Below, one piece after another: positions 16,679 through 26,187 of a stretch of 43,851 bases of DNA (positions within the stretch are counted from its first letter, which is position 1; every line of letters starts with the position of its first letter). The notes beneath the pieces were generated by a model. It made no database searches. It saw nothing but the letters and a program-made list of their open reading frames with translations, and had not been told where the DNA came from. Source of the DNA: Pseudomonadota bacterium. GTDB taxonomy: Bacteria > Pseudomonadota > Gammaproteobacteria > Burkholderiales > Burkholderiaceae_C. The position numbers and the translations under genes were made by a program. The stretch is taken from NCBI GenBank assembly GCA_021805805.1, contig JAJZEB010000015.1, positions 1 through 43,851 of the forward strand, written 5' to 3'.

Positions 16679-17304
16679 CGCGTGCCTCGCTGCTGCGCGT
16701 CGCGCAGCAGCGGCTGCAGCCGTGGCCAGACGTTGTCGAGCAGAGCCGCCTGCGCGCGCGCATCCGGGTGGATGCCGTCGGCCTGGAACAGGTCGCGGTG
16801 CTGCGCGACGCCTTCCAGCAGGAACGGCACCAGCGCGCAATGCGTGGCGCGTGCGACGTCCGGGTAGATCTCGGCGAAGCGCGCCGTGTATTGCGGCCCG
16901 TAGTTCGGCGGGATGCGCATGCCGAGCAGCAGGGTGCGTGCGCCGGCGTGCTGCGCCAGACGCAGCATCGCGGTCAGGTTGTCGCGCGTGCGCTGCAGCG
17001 ACAGTCCGCGCAGCGCGTCGTTGCCTCCGAGTTCGACCACGACCACCTCGGCACGCGTGCGCTGCAGCAGGGCGGGGAGTCGGGCCAGACCGCCGGCGGT
17101 GGTGTCGCCGCTGACGCTGGCGTTGACCAGCGCCCAGCGCGGGAAGTCGCGCGCCATGCGCGCGCCCAGCAGCGCGACCCAGCCCTGACCGTTGTCCAGG
17201 CCGTAGCCGGCGCTGATGCTGTCTCCGACGACCAGCAGCGTCGGCGCCGCGTGCGAGATGCCGGCGCCACACAGCAGCAGGATTCCTAGAATGCGACGCA
17301 ACAT
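16675..17304 (-). CDS. tesA: periplasmic SGNH-hydrolase (TesA/arylesterase)
   Basis: A 209-residue SGNH-hydrolase related to E. coli TesA (thioesterase I, lysophospholipase L1, arylesterase). A signal peptide covers about residues 1-19 (positive RR, hydrophobic stretch, cleavage near SHA-A). Block I is GDSIS with the nucleophile S29. The glycine/asparagine block is GGND (93-96), and the catalytic dyad partners are D176 and H179 in DGIHPD. The start at 17304 is only 15 bases from the divergent ABC ATPase start, the same head-to-head layout as tesA-ybbA in E. coli. Its stop overlaps the mnmH start, so the two are probably co-transcribed. Natural substrate is unknown. Confidence 0.9.
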   Translation of the reverse strand: MLRRILGILLLCGAGISHAAPTLLVVGDSISAGYGLDNGQGWVALLGARMARDFPRWALVNASVSGDTTAGGLARLPALLQRTRAEVVVVELGGNDALRGLSLQRTRDNLTAMLRLAQHAGARTLLLGMRIPPNYGPQYTARFAEIYPDVARATHCALVPFLLEGVAQHRDLFQADGIHPDARAQAALLDNVWPRLQPLLRDAQQRGTR

Positions 17305-17319
17305 GTCCAATTCGCTCCC

Positions 17320-18039
17320 ATGTCCACGGACCCGATTGCAGCCGCCATTGTCGCCGAGCATCTGACGCGCCGCGTCGACACCGGCGCAGGAGTGCTCACC
17401 CTGCTCGACGACGTCAGTTTCGGCGTACCGCGGGGCAGCAGCCTGGCCATCGTCGGCCCGTCCGGGTCGGGCAAGTCGACGCTGCTCGGCCTGCTCGCCG
17501 GTCTGGACCTGCCCAGCAGCGGCCGGGTGCTGCTCGACGGCATCGATCTGGGCAGCCTGGACGAGGATGCGCGTGCGGCGTTGCGCGGCGCCAGGCTGGG
17601 CTTCGTGTTCCAGAACTTCCAGCTTCTGGACCACGTCAGTGCGCTCGACAACGTGCGCCTGCCGCTCGACATCCGGGGCGTCGGCCGCGGCGCCGATGCG
17701 GCCGCGCGCGCGATGCTCGAGCGCGTGGGCCTCGGCACGCGTCTGCAGCAGTACCCGGCCCAGCTCTCCGGCGGCGAACAGCAGCGCGTGGCGCTGGCGC
17801 GCGCGTTCGTCACCGAGCCGGCGTGGCTGCTGGCCGACGAGCCGACCGGAAATCTCGACGCGGCGACCGGGCATGCGATCATCGAACTGCTGTTCGCGCT
17901 GCAGCGCGAACGCGCCACGACCGTGGTGCTGGTCACCCACGACGCCGAGCTGGCGGCGCGCTGCGACGCCCGGCTCGAACTGCATGGCGGGCGCGTGCGC
18001 GGCCCGCACGACGACAAGGAGCCGCCGGCATGGCGTTGA
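17320..18039 (+). CDS. ybbA: ABC transporter ATP-binding protein, YbbA/LolD type
   Basis: A 239-residue ATPase of the MacB/LolD/YbbA group. Walker A is GPSGSGKS (46-53), the signature LSGGEQQR (149-156), Walker B LLADEP (170-175) and the switch histidine H207 in VTHD. The Q-loop FQNFQLL and the NLD that follows DEPTG are typical of this subgroup. In E. coli, ybbA is followed by the permease gene ybbP. Here the next gene is rlmB, whose ATG overlaps this gene's end by ten bases, and no permease is present in the window. Its membrane partner must lie elsewhere or be lost. The divergent tesA supports the YbbA name over LolD, though LolD cannot be excluded. Confidence 0.88.
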   Translation: MSTDPIAAAIVAEHLTRRVDTGAGVLTLLDDVSFGVPRGSSLAIVGPSGSGKSTLLGLLAGLDLPSSGRVLLDGIDLGSLDEDARAALRGARLGFVFQNFQLLDHVSALDNVRLPLDIRGVGRGADAAARAMLERVGLGTRLQQYPAQLSGGEQQRVALARAFVTEPAWLLADEPTGNLDAATGHAIIELLFALQRERATTVVLVTHDAELAARCDARLELHGGRVRGPHDDKEPPAWR

Positions 18040-18776
18040 AGCTGCTTTACGGATTCCACGCGGTCGGCGCACGGCTGCGTGCGGCGCCGCACAGTGTGCG
18101 CGAACTGCTGGTCGACGCGACGCGTCACGACGCGCGGATGCAGCAATTGCTGGCGCGCGCGGCGGCGCTTGGGGTGGCGCCGCAACCGGTCGACGGTGCG
18201 CGTCTGGACGCGCTCAGCGGCGGCGCACGCCATCAGGGCGTCCTGGCGAGGGTCGAGCCGCTGCCGCGACTCGGTACCCTCGACGCCGTGCTCGACGTCG
18301 TCGACGCGTCCGGCGCCACGCCGCTGCTGCTCGGGCTCGACGGCGTCACCGACCCGCACAACCTGGGCGCCATGTTGCGCACCGCCGACGCAGTCGGAGT
18401 CCACGCGGTCTTCGCGCCGAAGGATCGAGCTGTCGGGTTGACCCCGGTGGTGGCAAAGGTCGCCAGCGGCGCAGCCGACACCGTGCAGTACGTGATGGTG
18501 ACGAACATGGCGCGGGCGCTGGAAGCGCTGCGCGAGCGCGGACTGCACGTCGTGGGCACCGCCGGAGAGGCCGACGAAACCCTCTACCAGGCGCGGCTGT
18601 GCGGACCCAGTGCGCTGGTGCTCGGCGCCGAGGGCAGCGGCATGCGCCGGCTGGTGCGCGAGGGCTGCGACCAGCTGGTACGCATTCCGATGCTCGGCAG
18701 CGTCGACAGCCTGAACGTCTCGGTGGCCGCAGGCGTGTGCCTGTACGAGGCGTTGCGCCAGCGAGGCGCAGGCTGA
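18030..18776 (+). CDS. rlmB: 23S rRNA (guanosine-2'-O-)-methyltransferase
   Basis: A 248-residue SpoU/TrmH-family enzyme expected to methylate the ribose of G2251 in 23S rRNA. The N-terminal domain (LYGFHAVGARL, about 6-75) binds RNA. The knotted catalytic domain shows motif 1 DGVTDPHNLGAMLRTADA, motif 2 LGAEGSGM and motif 3 IPMLGSVDSLNVSVAAGV. The start ATG at 18030 overlaps the ybbA stop and gives the usual length. The gene converges with the DUF3422 gene seven bases on. The whole-length match to RlmB is good. A second, shorter-linked relative occurs at 34469. Confidence 0.92.
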   Translation: MALKLLYGFHAVGARLRAAPHSVRELLVDATRHDARMQQLLARAAALGVAPQPVDGARLDALSGGARHQGVLARVEPLPRLGTLDAVLDVVDASGATPLLLGLDGVTDPHNLGAMLRTADAVGVHAVFAPKDRAVGLTPVVAKVASGAADTVQYVMVTNMARALEALRERGLHVVGTAGEADETLYQARLCGPSALVLGAEGSGMRRLVREGCDQLVRIPMLGSVDSLNVSVAAGVCLYEALRQRGAG

Positions 18777-18783
18777 GCCGGCG

Positions 18784-20076
18784 TCAGTGCGCGGCGGCGC
18801 CGAGCCGGCGGTGGGTGCGGCGCAGCGCAAGCCAGAGCACCAGTGCGATCGGCGGGATCGAGACCCCCTGAGCCCACGCCGGGTCGATCCCGCTCCAGTG
18901 CTGCAGCGGCTCGAACAGGTGCCCGACCAGGGTCGACGCGTAGTAGGTGATGGCCGCCACCGACAGGCCCTCGACCGTCTGCTGCAGCCGCAGCTGCAGG
19001 TACTGGCGACGGTCCATCGACGCCAGCAGCTCGCGGTTGTGCTGCTGCATGTCGATGTCGACCCGGGTGCGCAGCAGCCCGCTGCAGCGCGCGATGCGCT
19101 CGGACAGGCCCTGCAGGCGGCGCTGCGCGGCCGCGCAGGTCTGCATCGCAGGGCTCAGTCTGCGCTCGAGGAACTGGCCGATGGTCTGCAGGCCGTCGAT
19201 CTGGCGTTCGTGCAGGTCGGCGAGGCGGCGACCGACCAGGTCGTAGTACGCGGCCGACGCGGTGAAGCGCGCGTGATGCTGGGCGTAGACGCCCTCGACG
19301 GTCGCGGCCAGGGCGCTGAGCTGCTCCAGGGTGGCACGGTCGTCGCCGGCGCGCCCGCTGCGCAGGGTGTCCATGATGCGGCCGAGCTCGCGCTCGAGTT
19401 CGGCCAGCTGCGGGGTGATGCGCCGCGCGTCGGGCAGTGCCAGCAGCGCGAGCAGGCGGTAGGTCTCGATTTCGAGCAGCCGCTGGGTCAGGCGGCCGCG
19501 CCGCCGCGGCGTCATCGCACGGCTGAGCACCACGAAACGGGTGCAGCCGTCGGCGTGGATGCGCAGGTCGGTGTAGACCCGGGCCTGGGCGTCGGCCGCT
19601 TCCGAGGCGATCAGCGCGTCGGCGTCGAGCACCGATTCGAGCGTGGCGTCGGCCAGCCCTGCGGACTGCAGATCGTCGACCTCGGGCAGCAGCGCGACGT
19701 GGTTGGCGCTGATCAGCTGGCCCGGGATCGACGCGCGCCAGTCGGCGGCGACCTCGGCCCACGCCGGTTGCTCGAACCAGTCGGCAGCGGCAGCCGGAAG
19801 GCTGGAACGGATGAAGGTGTAGCTGATGAATTCGCCGTGGCGTTCCCAGCGCAGCCGTACGCGGCCGACGTCGGCCGCGTAGTAACTGCCGCCGGCCGCA
19901 GGCAGCGGCAGGTGATGATCGGCCAGCAGCGCGCACAGATGAGCGTGGGCTTGTTCCTGCTGCGCGGGGTCGGCGACGAACGCCATGTGGCTGATCAGCC
20001 GGGGCGTGAGCACGCGCTCGTAGGGGCGGGCGTGGATCTCGTTGTGCAGCTGGCGGCGCAGCTCGTGTTCGTGCAT
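18784..20076 (-). CDS. DUF3422-family membrane-anchored protein
   Basis: A 430-residue protein that begins HELRRQLHNEIHARPYERV and continues with RLISHMAFV, the N-terminal hallmark of the DUF3422 family of proteobacteria. A soluble N-terminal half is followed by a long helical and probably coiled-coil region (about 205-360) and two C-terminal transmembrane segments (about 365-385 and 402-420), then a basic tail. The layout resembles magnesium-transporter-like or tethered coiled-coil proteins, but no CorA signature (GMN) is seen. It is divergent from rpsB with a 225-base gap and convergent with rlmB. Function is not known; only the family is claimed. Confidence 0.8.
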   Translation of the reverse strand: MHEHELRRQLHNEIHARPYERVLTPRLISHMAFVADPAQQEQAHAHLCALLADHHLPLPAAGGSYYAADVGRVRLRWERHGEFISYTFIRSSLPAAAADWFEQPAWAEVAADWRASIPGQLISANHVALLPEVDDLQSAGLADATLESVLDADALIASEAADAQARVYTDLRIHADGCTRFVVLSRAMTPRRRGRLTQRLLEIETYRLLALLALPDARRITPQLAELERELGRIMDTLRSGRAGDDRATLEQLSALAATVEGVYAQHHARFTASAAYYDLVGRRLADLHERQIDGLQTIGQFLERRLSPAMQTCAAAQRRLQGLSERIARCSGLLRTRVDIDMQQHNRELLASMDRRQYLQLRLQQTVEGLSVAAITYYASTLVGHLFEPLQHWSGIDPAWAQGVSIPPIALVLWLALRRTHRRLGAAAH

Positions 20077-20100
20077 CGGTTCGGCTCCGGCTTTTCGGTC

Positions 20101-20131
20101 TCGACACTGAACTCTACCGCAAGCCTATAAT
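20101..20131 (+). promoter_or_regulatory. rpsB-tsf promoter
   Basis: A perfect -10 hexamer TATAAT (20126-20131) stands out in this GC-rich gap. A possible -35 is TCGACA (20101-20106), five of six matches to consensus but with a long 19-base spacer. It would give a leader of about 165 bases ahead of rpsB. The only other reader in the gap, the DUF3422 gene, points the other way. Confidence 0.65.
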
Positions 20132-20149
20132 GCAAAGGTTTTGTCGCAA

Positions 20150-20256
20150 CTGATGCGGCGAAACCGCGCCGCGTCCGCATCAGGGGCGCGGTGCGAAATC
20201 CGCGAACTGGCCCCACCAGGTGCCTGCGGCGGCGCGCGACGTGCAACGTTGCGCGT
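20150..20256 (+). promoter_or_regulatory. structured rpsB leader RNA, possible S2 autoregulation element
   Basis: Two strong hairpins lie in the leader. The first has perfect 9-base arms CTGATGCGG (20150-20158) and CCGCATCAG (20175-20183). The second has 11-base arms (20232-20242 and 20246-20256, two G-U pairs) around the triloop GCA. In enterobacteria S2 represses rpsB-tsf through a structured leader; a similar role here is inferred from position and structure only, not from a matched consensus. Confidence 0.45.
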
Positions 20257-20301
20257 GCCTCGGGTTCTGGCCAGATTTGAGACCCAACCTAGGATTGCAT
20301 C

Positions 20302-21060
20302 ATGACCGTTTCCATGCGTGAAATGCTCGAAGCCGGCGTGCACTTCGGCCACCAGACCCGCTTCTGGAACCCGAAGATGGCCCCGTACATTTTCGGCCAC
20401 CGCAACAAGATCCACATCGTCAATCTCGAGAAGACGTTGCCGATGTTCCAGGACGCTTGCAAGTACGCGCGCCAGATGGCCGCGCGCCGCGGCACCATCC
20501 TGTTCGTCGGCACCAAGCGCCAGGCCGGCGATATCGTGCAGGCCGAAGCTCAGCGCTGCGGCATGCCGTACGTCAATCAGCGCTGGCTCGGCGGCATGCT
20601 GAGCAACTTCAAGACCGTCAAGGGTTCGATCAAGAAGCTCAAGGACATGAAGGCGCAGGCCGAGGAAGGCGCGCTCGAGCACATGACCAAGAAGGAACAG
20701 CTGATGTTCCAGCGCGAGCTCGACAAGCTCGAGAAGTCCATCGGCGGCATCCAGGACATGGGCGCATTGCCTGATGCGATGTTCATCATCGACGTCGGCT
20801 ACCACAAGATCGCGGTGGCCGAAGCGAAGATGCTCGGCATTCCGCTGATCGGAGTCGTCGACACCAACCATTCGCCGGTCGGAATCGACCACGTGATTCC
20901 GGGCAACGACGATTCGGGCAAGGCCGTGGCGCTGTATGCACGTGGCCTCGCCGACGCGATCCTTGAAGGGCGCAACGATGCCCTCAACGAGACCGTGCAG
21001 GCGGCCGACGAAGGCGGCAGCGAATTCGTCGAGGTGCAGGACGAGGCGCAGGCCGGCTGA
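20302..21060 (+). CDS. rpsB: 30S ribosomal protein S2
   Basis: A 252-residue S2 protein, needed for late assembly of the 30S subunit and for binding of S1. The N-terminus [20 protein letters not shown], then [21 protein letters not shown] and the C-terminal [20 protein letters not shown] are textbook S2 signatures. The start ATG at 20302 has AGGA at 20291-20294. It opens the large co-directional run down to 35245 and is separated from tsf by 93 bases that carry two hairpins. Confidence 0.98.
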   Translation: MTVSMREMLEAGVHFGHQTRFWNPKMAPYIFGHRNKIHIVNLEKTLPMFQDACKYARQMAARRGTILFVGTKRQAGDIVQAEAQRCGMPYVNQRWLGGMLSNFKTVKGSIKKLKDMKAQAEEGALEHMTKKEQLMFQRELDKLEKSIGGIQDMGALPDAMFIIDVGYHKIAVAEAKMLGIPLIGVVDTNHSPVGIDHVIPGNDDSGKAVALYARGLADAILEGRNDALNETVQAADEGGSEFVEVQDEAQAG

Positions 21061-21072
21061 ACACCGCGACCT

Positions 21073-21132
21073 CAGCCCCCGGGGGCTGCCCCGGACCCAT
21101 TTTGATCCAAAGGGGGCTCGCAAGGCCCCCTT
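21073..21132 (+). terminator. two hairpins in the rpsB-tsf gap, likely attenuator
   Basis: A perfect 16-base palindrome (21073-21088, centre CCCCCGGGGG) is followed by a second hairpin with arms AAGGGGGC (21110-21117) and GCCCCCTT (21125-21132) and a seven-base loop. The second ends in only two T residues, so partial termination or RNA processing is more likely than a full stop; tsf would otherwise need its own promoter. Partial termination between rpsB and tsf is known in E. coli. The C-run/G-run composition resembles the repeat after dnaB. Confidence 0.55.
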
Positions 21133-21153
21133 GTCGAATCCAGGAGAACAGAT

Positions 21154-22062
21154 ATGGCGGCAATCACCGCATCCATGGTCGCTGAACTGCGCGCGAAGAC
21201 CGACGCGCCGATGATGGAGTGCAAGAAGGCGCTGACGGAAGCCGAAGGCGACATGGCGCGTGCCGAGGAACTGCTGCGCGTCAAGCTCGGCAACAAGGCG
21301 AGCAAGGCGGCGGCTCGGGTGACCGCCGAGGGCATCGTCGCCGTGTGCATCGACGGCAACCGCGGCGCACTGATCGAGCTGAACTGCGAAACCGACTTCG
21401 TCGCCAAGAACGACGATTTCCTCGCCTTCGGCAACGCGCTGGCCAGGCTTGTCGCCGATCGCGATCCGGCCGACGTGGCCGCGCTGTCGGCGCTCGAGCT
21501 CGATGGCGCCACCGTCGACGCACGCCGCACCGAACTGATCGGGCGCATCGGCGAGAACATGTCGATCCGGCGTTTCAAGCGCTTCGCCGGCGACGCCGCG
21601 CTGGCCAGCTATCTGCACGGCACGCGCATCGGCGTGGTCGTCGAATACACCGGCGACGCGACCGCGGCCAAGGACGTCGCGATGCACGTGGCGGCGATGA
21701 AGCCGGTGGCGCTGTCGGCCGCCGAGGTGCCTGCCGCGCTGATCGAGTCCGAACGCTCGATCGCCACGCAGAAGGCCGCCGAGGACGCCGACAAGGCGCG
21801 CGCCGAAGGGCGCCCGGTGCAATCGCCCGAGATCGTCGCCAAGCGCGTCGAGGGCTCGGTGCAGAAGTACCTCAAGGAGGTCTCGCTGCTGAACCAGGCG
21901 TTCGTGAAGAACGACAAGCAAAGCGTCGAGCAGATGCTCAAGGCTGCCGGCACGACGGTCAAGGGATTCACGCTGTACGTCGTCGGCGAGGGCATCGAGA
22001 AGAAGTCGGAGAATTTCGCCGACGAAGTCGCCGCGCAGATGGCGGCGGCGCGCGCCGGCTGA
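21154..22062 (+). CDS. tsf: elongation factor Ts
   Basis: A 302-residue guanine-nucleotide exchange factor for EF-Tu. The N-terminal UBA-like domain has [19 protein letters not shown], and the core carries the family motif [15 protein letters not shown]-terminal coiled-coil and dimerisation part follows, with [17 protein letters not shown]. Length is slightly above E. coli Ts (283) and normal for betaproteobacteria. The ribosome-binding site AGGAGA lies at 21142-21147. pyrH follows after 55 bases. Confidence 0.98.
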   Translation: MAAITASMVAELRAKTDAPMMECKKALTEAEGDMARAEELLRVKLGNKASKAAARVTAEGIVAVCIDGNRGALIELNCETDFVAKNDDFLAFGNALARLVADRDPADVAALSALELDGATVDARRTELIGRIGENMSIRRFKRFAGDAALASYLHGTRIGVVVEYTGDATAAKDVAMHVAAMKPVALSAAEVPAALIESERSIATQKAAEDADKARAEGRPVQSPEIVAKRVEGSVQKYLKEVSLLNQAFVKNDKQSVEQMLKAAGTTVKGFTLYVVGEGIEKKSENFADEVAAQMAAARAG

Positions 22063-22117
22063 TCCGCCGCCGAGCGCGGTTGCGGCACACCCTTCCACCT
22101 GCACGCAGAACATCACC

Positions 22118-22828
22118 ATGAGCGGCTACAAACGGGTATTGCTCAAGCTGTCGGGCGAGGCGCTGATGGGCGATGATGCCTACGGCATCAATCGCGCGAC
22201 CATCGTCAAGATGGTCGAGGACATCGCCCAGGTCGTCGCGCGCGACGTGCAGGTGGCCGTGGTCATCGGCGGCGGCAACATCTTCCGCGGCGTCGCCGGC
22301 GGCGCGGTCGGCATGGACCGCGCCACCGCCGACTACATGGGCATGCTGGCCACGGTGATGAACGCGCTGGCGCTGGCCGATGCGATGCGCCACGCCGGCC
22401 TGGTGGCGCGGGTGATGTCGGCGATCAGCATCGACCAGGTCGTCGAGTCGTACGTGCGGCCGAAGGCGCTGCAATACCTCGAAGAGGGCAAGCTGGTGAT
22501 CTTCGCCGGCGGAACCGGCAACCCGTTTTTCACCACCGATACCGCGGCAGCGCTGCGCGCGGCCGAGATCGGCGCCGAAGTCATGCTCAAGGCGACCAAG
22601 GTCGACGGCGTGTTCGACGCCGATCCGGCGCGCGACCCCGGCGCGCGCCTGTACGATCGGCTGAGTTTCGACGAAGCCATCGTCAAGCGCCTGCAGGTGA
22701 TGGACGCCACCGCGTTCGCGTTGTGCCGCGACCAGGGGCTGCCGATCCGCGTGTTCAGCATCTTCAAGCCCGGCGCGTTGCTGCGCGTGGTGCAGGGAGA
22801 GGCTGAAGGCACCCTGGTCCACCTCTGA
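22118..22828 (+). CDS. pyrH: UMP kinase
   Basis: A 236-residue hexameric UMP kinase of the amino-acid-kinase fold that makes UDP for pyrimidine nucleotide synthesis. Motifs are [14 protein letters not shown] at the N-terminus, [11 protein letters not shown], the [13 protein letters not shown] helix and the nucleotide-site FDADPARDP. Length equals that of other proteobacterial enzymes. Placement between tsf and frr is the standard order. Confidence 0.98.
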   Translation: MSGYKRVLLKLSGEALMGDDAYGINRATIVKMVEDIAQVVARDVQVAVVIGGGNIFRGVAGGAVGMDRATADYMGMLATVMNALALADAMRHAGLVARVMSAISIDQVVESYVRPKALQYLEEGKLVIFAGGTGNPFFTTDTAAALRAAEIGAEVMLKATKVDGVFDADPARDPGARLYDRLSFDEAIVKRLQVMDATAFALCRDQGLPIRVFSIFKPGALLRVVQGEAEGTLVHL

Positions 22829-22847
22829 ATACGGAGCTCCGAACATC

Positions 22848-23408
22848 ATGTCGATTGTCGAGATCAAGAAAGCGTGCGAGCAGAAGATGCTCAAGACCCT
22901 GGAGGCGCTGCGGGTCGACCTGGCCAAGGTGCGGACCGGGCGTGCGCACACGGGATTGCTCGATCACATCACGGTCGACTACTACGGTACGATGATGCCG
23001 ATCAATCAGGTCGCCAACGTCACGCTGGTCGACGCGCGAACCATCGGCGTCCAGCCTTGGGAGAAGAAGATGGCCCAGGTGGTCGAGAAGGCCATTCGCG
23101 AATCGGATCTGGGTCTGAACCCGCAGTCGCAGGGCGATCTCATTCGCGTGCCGATGCCGGCGTTGACCGAGGAGCGCCGGCGTGACCTGGTCAAGGTCGT
23201 CAAGGGCGAGGGCGAGGGCGCGAAGGTCGCGGTGCGCAACCTGCGGCGCGACGCCAACCAGCAGCTCAAGGACCTGGTCAAGGCCAAGGAAGCCTCGGAG
23301 GACGAGGAGCGCCGGGCGCAGGACGAGGTGCAGAAGATGACCGATCGTTTCATCGCCGAGGTCGACAAGCAGATCGCGCAGAAGGAAGCCGAGATCATGG
23401 CGGTCTGA
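22848..23408 (+). CDS. frr: ribosome recycling factor
   Basis: A 186-residue protein that, with EF-G, splits post-termination ribosomes. The three-helix-bundle domain shows [20 protein letters not shown] and the later [20 protein letters not shown], then [15 protein letters not shown]. Length is the usual 185-186. It starts 19 bases after pyrH and is followed after 28 bases by uppS, consistent with co-transcription. Confidence 0.98.
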   Translation: MSIVEIKKACEQKMLKTLEALRVDLAKVRTGRAHTGLLDHITVDYYGTMMPINQVANVTLVDARTIGVQPWEKKMAQVVEKAIRESDLGLNPQSQGDLIRVPMPALTEERRRDLVKVVKGEGEGAKVAVRNLRRDANQQLKDLVKAKEASEDEERRAQDEVQKMTDRFIAEVDKQIAQKEAEIMAV

Positions 23409-23436
23409 CTTCGCCACGCAGCAAGGAACCCCAGCC

Positions 23437-24183
23437 TTGGCGACCAAACACAAGACCAACAAGTCCGCAGCGGCGGTACCGCGCCATATCGCGGTGGTGA
23501 TGGACGGCAATGGCCGTTGGGCCACCCGGCGTCTGCTGCCGCGCGGCGCCGGACACAAATTCGGTGTCGATGCGCTCAAGCGCCTGGTGCGCGGCTGCAT
23601 CGCGCAGCATGTGTCGGTGCTGACCGTGTTCGCGTTCTCGTCGGAGAACTGGTCCAGGCCGGCCGATGAAGTGCGTGGCCTTCTCGAACTGTTCGTCCAG
23701 GTGCTGCAGCGCGAAACCGCCGAGCTGGCAGCCCAGGGCGTGCGGCTGCGTTTCGTCGGCTGCCGCGACGCGTTCGACGCGCGGCTTCTCGAGCTGATCG
23801 AGTCGGCCGAAGTCGACAGCGCCGCGCAAAGCAGGTTGCAGCTCAACGTGGCATTGAACTACGGCGGGCGCTGGGACATCGTGCACGCTGCGCAGGCGTT
23901 GGCCGCCAGCGGCGAGCCGTTCACCGAACAGGCGCTGGCCAGTCACATGTGCCTGGCCGATCTGCCGGCTCCCGACCTGCTGATCCGCACCGGAGGCGAG
24001 CATCGACTGAGCAACTTCCTGCTCTGGCAGCTCGCGTACACCGAGCTGTATTTCACCGACCTGTTGTGGCCTGAATTCGACGAGAAGGCATTGGCCGCGG
24101 CCATTGCCGAATACGCCCGTCGTGAGCGCCGCTTCGGTGGCGTTCCTGCGCCATCGGCGGCCGACGGGCTGCGCGTGGCCTGA
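23437..24183 (+). CDS. uppS: undecaprenyl diphosphate synthase, TTG start
   Basis: A 248-residue cis-prenyltransferase that makes the C55 lipid carrier for peptidoglycan and O-antigen. The catalytic aspartate is D23 in VMDGNGRWA. Further motifs are [24 protein letters not shown] and, near the C-terminus, [15 protein letters not shown] and FTDLLWPEF. No ATG or GTG start fits; TTG at 23437 with AAGGAA at 23423-23428 gives the expected N-terminus before [10 protein letters not shown]. The start choice is fairly safe, the enzyme call firm. Confidence 0.95.
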   Translation: MATKHKTNKSAAAVPRHIAVVMDGNGRWATRRLLPRGAGHKFGVDALKRLVRGCIAQHVSVLTVFAFSSENWSRPADEVRGLLELFVQVLQRETAELAAQGVRLRFVGCRDAFDARLLELIESAEVDSAAQSRLQLNVALNYGGRWDIVHAAQALAASGEPFTEQALASHMCLADLPAPDLLIRTGGEHRLSNFLLWQLAYTELYFTDLLWPEFDEKALAAAIAEYARRERRFGGVPAPSAADGLRVA

Positions 24184-24191
24184 CGCGCGCG

Positions 24192-24995
24192 ATGCTGCGC
24201 ACCCGCATCCTGACCGCGCTGGCCTTGCTGGCGCTGCTGCTGCCAACCCTGTTCGTGGCCCCGCGCTGGGTGTTCGCGCTGGTGTTCGGCGCCTTTTGCG
24301 CTGCCGGCATGTGGGAATGGGCGCGGTTGGCCGGGCTGCGCGGACTTGCTGCGATAGGCTGCGCTGCGCTTTGGTCGGCGCTGGCCGCCTTGCTCAGCGT
24401 CGTCGCGGCGCCCGACGCGGTGTTCGGCGCGGCGCTGCTCGCCTGGCTGCTGCTGCTGGCGGCAAGCCTGCCGCGCGCTGCGCTGCCGGCGGTGCTTGCG
24501 CGTCCAGCGGTGCTGGTTGCGCTGGGCGCGCTGGTGCTGCTGGCCGGCTGGCTGGCGCTGCTGCGCGCACGCGCGGCCGGCTCCGGGCTGCTGCTGTCGG
24601 TGCTCGCGCTGGCCTGGGTGGCCGACGTGGCCGCGTATTTCGGCGGCCGTGCGATCGGCGGCGCCAAGCTGGCGCCGCGCATCAGCCCGGGCAAGACCTG
24701 GGCCGGGGTGTACAGCGCGGCGGCCGCGGTGCTGCTGTACGGCGTGGTCTGTGCGCGCTGGCTGCCCGCAACGCTGCCGGCGCGGCTGCTGCGCGACTGG
24801 GGCGTGCTCGGCACCGGAGCGGCGCTGATCGCGTTGCTCGCGCTGAGCGTTTGCGGCGACCTGTTCGAATCCCTGCTCAAGCGCCATGCCGGAGTCAAGG
24901 ACAGCAGTGCGCTGCTGCCGGGCCATGGCGGGGTGCTCGACCGGGTCGATGCCTTGTTGCCGCTGATGCCGGCCGCTATGCTGCTGCTGCGATGA
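24192..24995 (+). CDS. cdsA: phosphatidate cytidylyltransferase
   Basis: A 267-residue membrane enzyme that makes CDP-diacylglycerol from phosphatidate and CTP, the branch point of phospholipid synthesis. It has about seven to eight hydrophobic segments. The family signature near the C-terminus reads [20 protein letters not shown], then [17 protein letters not shown], and the earlier [12 protein letters not shown] is also conserved. The stop overlaps the dxr ATG (24992-24995). Confidence 0.96.
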   Translation: MLRTRILTALALLALLLPTLFVAPRWVFALVFGAFCAAGMWEWARLAGLRGLAAIGCAALWSALAALLSVVAAPDAVFGAALLAWLLLLAASLPRAALPAVLARPAVLVALGALVLLAGWLALLRARAAGSGLLLSVLALAWVADVAAYFGGRAIGGAKLAPRISPGKTWAGVYSAAAAVLLYGVVCARWLPATLPARLLRDWGVLGTGAALIALLALSVCGDLFESLLKRHAGVKDSSALLPGHGGVLDRVDALLPLMPAAMLLLR

Positions 24996-26167
24996 AGCGT
25001 GTCACGGTCCTTGGCAGCACGGGCTCGATCGGCTGCAGCACCCTGGAGGTGCTGAGCCTGCATCCCGACCTCTATGCGGTGCACGCGCTCGGCGCACAGC
25101 GCAACGATGCGGTGCTATTCGAGCAGTGCGTGCGGTTCGCGCCACGCTATGCGGTTCTGGTCGATCCGGCTGCTGCGCGGCGTCTGGACGCTGCGCTGCG
25201 CGCGCGCGGCAGCGAGACCGAGGTTCTGTGCGGCAGCGCCGCTCTGGAGCAGGTTGCCGCCGACGCGCAGACCGACGTGGTGATGGCGGCGATCGTCGGC
25301 GTCGCCGGCCTGGGGTCGAGCCTGGCGGCCGCGCGCGCAGGCAAGCGCGTGCTGCTCGCGAACAAGGAATCGCTGGTCGTCGCCGGTGCGCTGTTCATGC
25401 ACGCGATGCGCGAGGGCGGTGGCGAGCTGCTGCCGATCGACAGCGAACACAGCGCGATCCTGCAGGGCATGCCTGCCGATCGCGCGCGTTGGGCGCACGA
25501 CGTGCGCGACATCACCCTGACTGCTTCGGGCGGTCCGTTCCGCACCGAGGACCCGGCGCGACTGGACGCGATCACGCCGCAACAAGCCTGTGCCCATCCG
25601 AACTGGAGCATGGGGCCGAAGATCTCGGTCGATTCGGCGACGATGATGAACAAGGCTCTGGAGGTCATCGAGGCGCATCATCTGTTCGCGCTCGACCCGC
25701 AACGCATCAAGGTTCTGATCCACCCGCAAAGCATCGTGCACTCGATGGTCACCTACAGCGACGGATCGGTGCTGGCCCAATTGGGGGTGCCGGACATGCG
25801 CACTCCGATCGCCTGCGGCCTGGCTTGGCCGCAGCGCCTGGCATCGGGGGCGTCGTGGCTGGATCTGGCGCGTGTCGGGCGGCTCGACTTCGCCGACCCG
25901 GATCCCCGGCGTTTTCCCGCGTTGCAACTGGCGTACCAGGCGCTGGGCATGGCCGACGGCGCGTGCGCTGTGCTCAATGCGGCGAACGAAGAGACCGTGG
26001 CCGCGTTCCTGCAAGGCCGCGCTCGATTCACCGATATTCATCGCGTCAACTCGGTCGCGCTCGAGCGCACGCCGATCGACGACGCGGCCAGTCTGGAGGC
26101 GCTTGACGAGCTCGATGCGCGGGCGCGGCACGAGGCACGCGCCGAACTCGCGCGCCTGGCGCGCTGA
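24992..26167 (+). CDS. dxr: 1-deoxy-D-xylulose 5-phosphate reductoisomerase
   Basis: A 391-residue NADPH enzyme that forms methylerythritol 4-phosphate in the non-mevalonate isoprenoid pathway. The nucleotide-binding loop is LGSTGSIG (7-14). Further motifs are [12 protein letters not shown], the metal site [18 protein letters not shown], and [17 protein letters not shown] with [11 protein letters not shown]. It overlaps cdsA by four bases and lies 20 bases ahead of rseP. Length and motifs are complete. Confidence 0.97.
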   Translation: MKRVTVLGSTGSIGCSTLEVLSLHPDLYAVHALGAQRNDAVLFEQCVRFAPRYAVLVDPAAARRLDAALRARGSETEVLCGSAALEQVAADAQTDVVMAAIVGVAGLGSSLAAARAGKRVLLANKESLVVAGALFMHAMREGGGELLPIDSEHSAILQGMPADRARWAHDVRDITLTASGGPFRTEDPARLDAITPQQACAHPNWSMGPKISVDSATMMNKALEVIEAHHLFALDPQRIKVLIHPQSIVHSMVTYSDGSVLAQLGVPDMRTPIACGLAWPQRLASGASWLDLARVGRLDFADPDPRRFPALQLAYQALGMADGACAVLNAANEETVAAFLQGRARFTDIHRVNSVALERTPIDDAASLEALDELDARARHEARAELARLAR

Positions 26168-26187
26168 CACCGCGGAGCGCGCGCGAC

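Noticed and set aside
15617-17289. Arg/Ala-rich plus-strand open frames across mnmH and tesA
   Set aside because: They have no domain signatures, while the minus-strand frames show complete rhodanese/P-loop and SGNH-hydrolase motifs.
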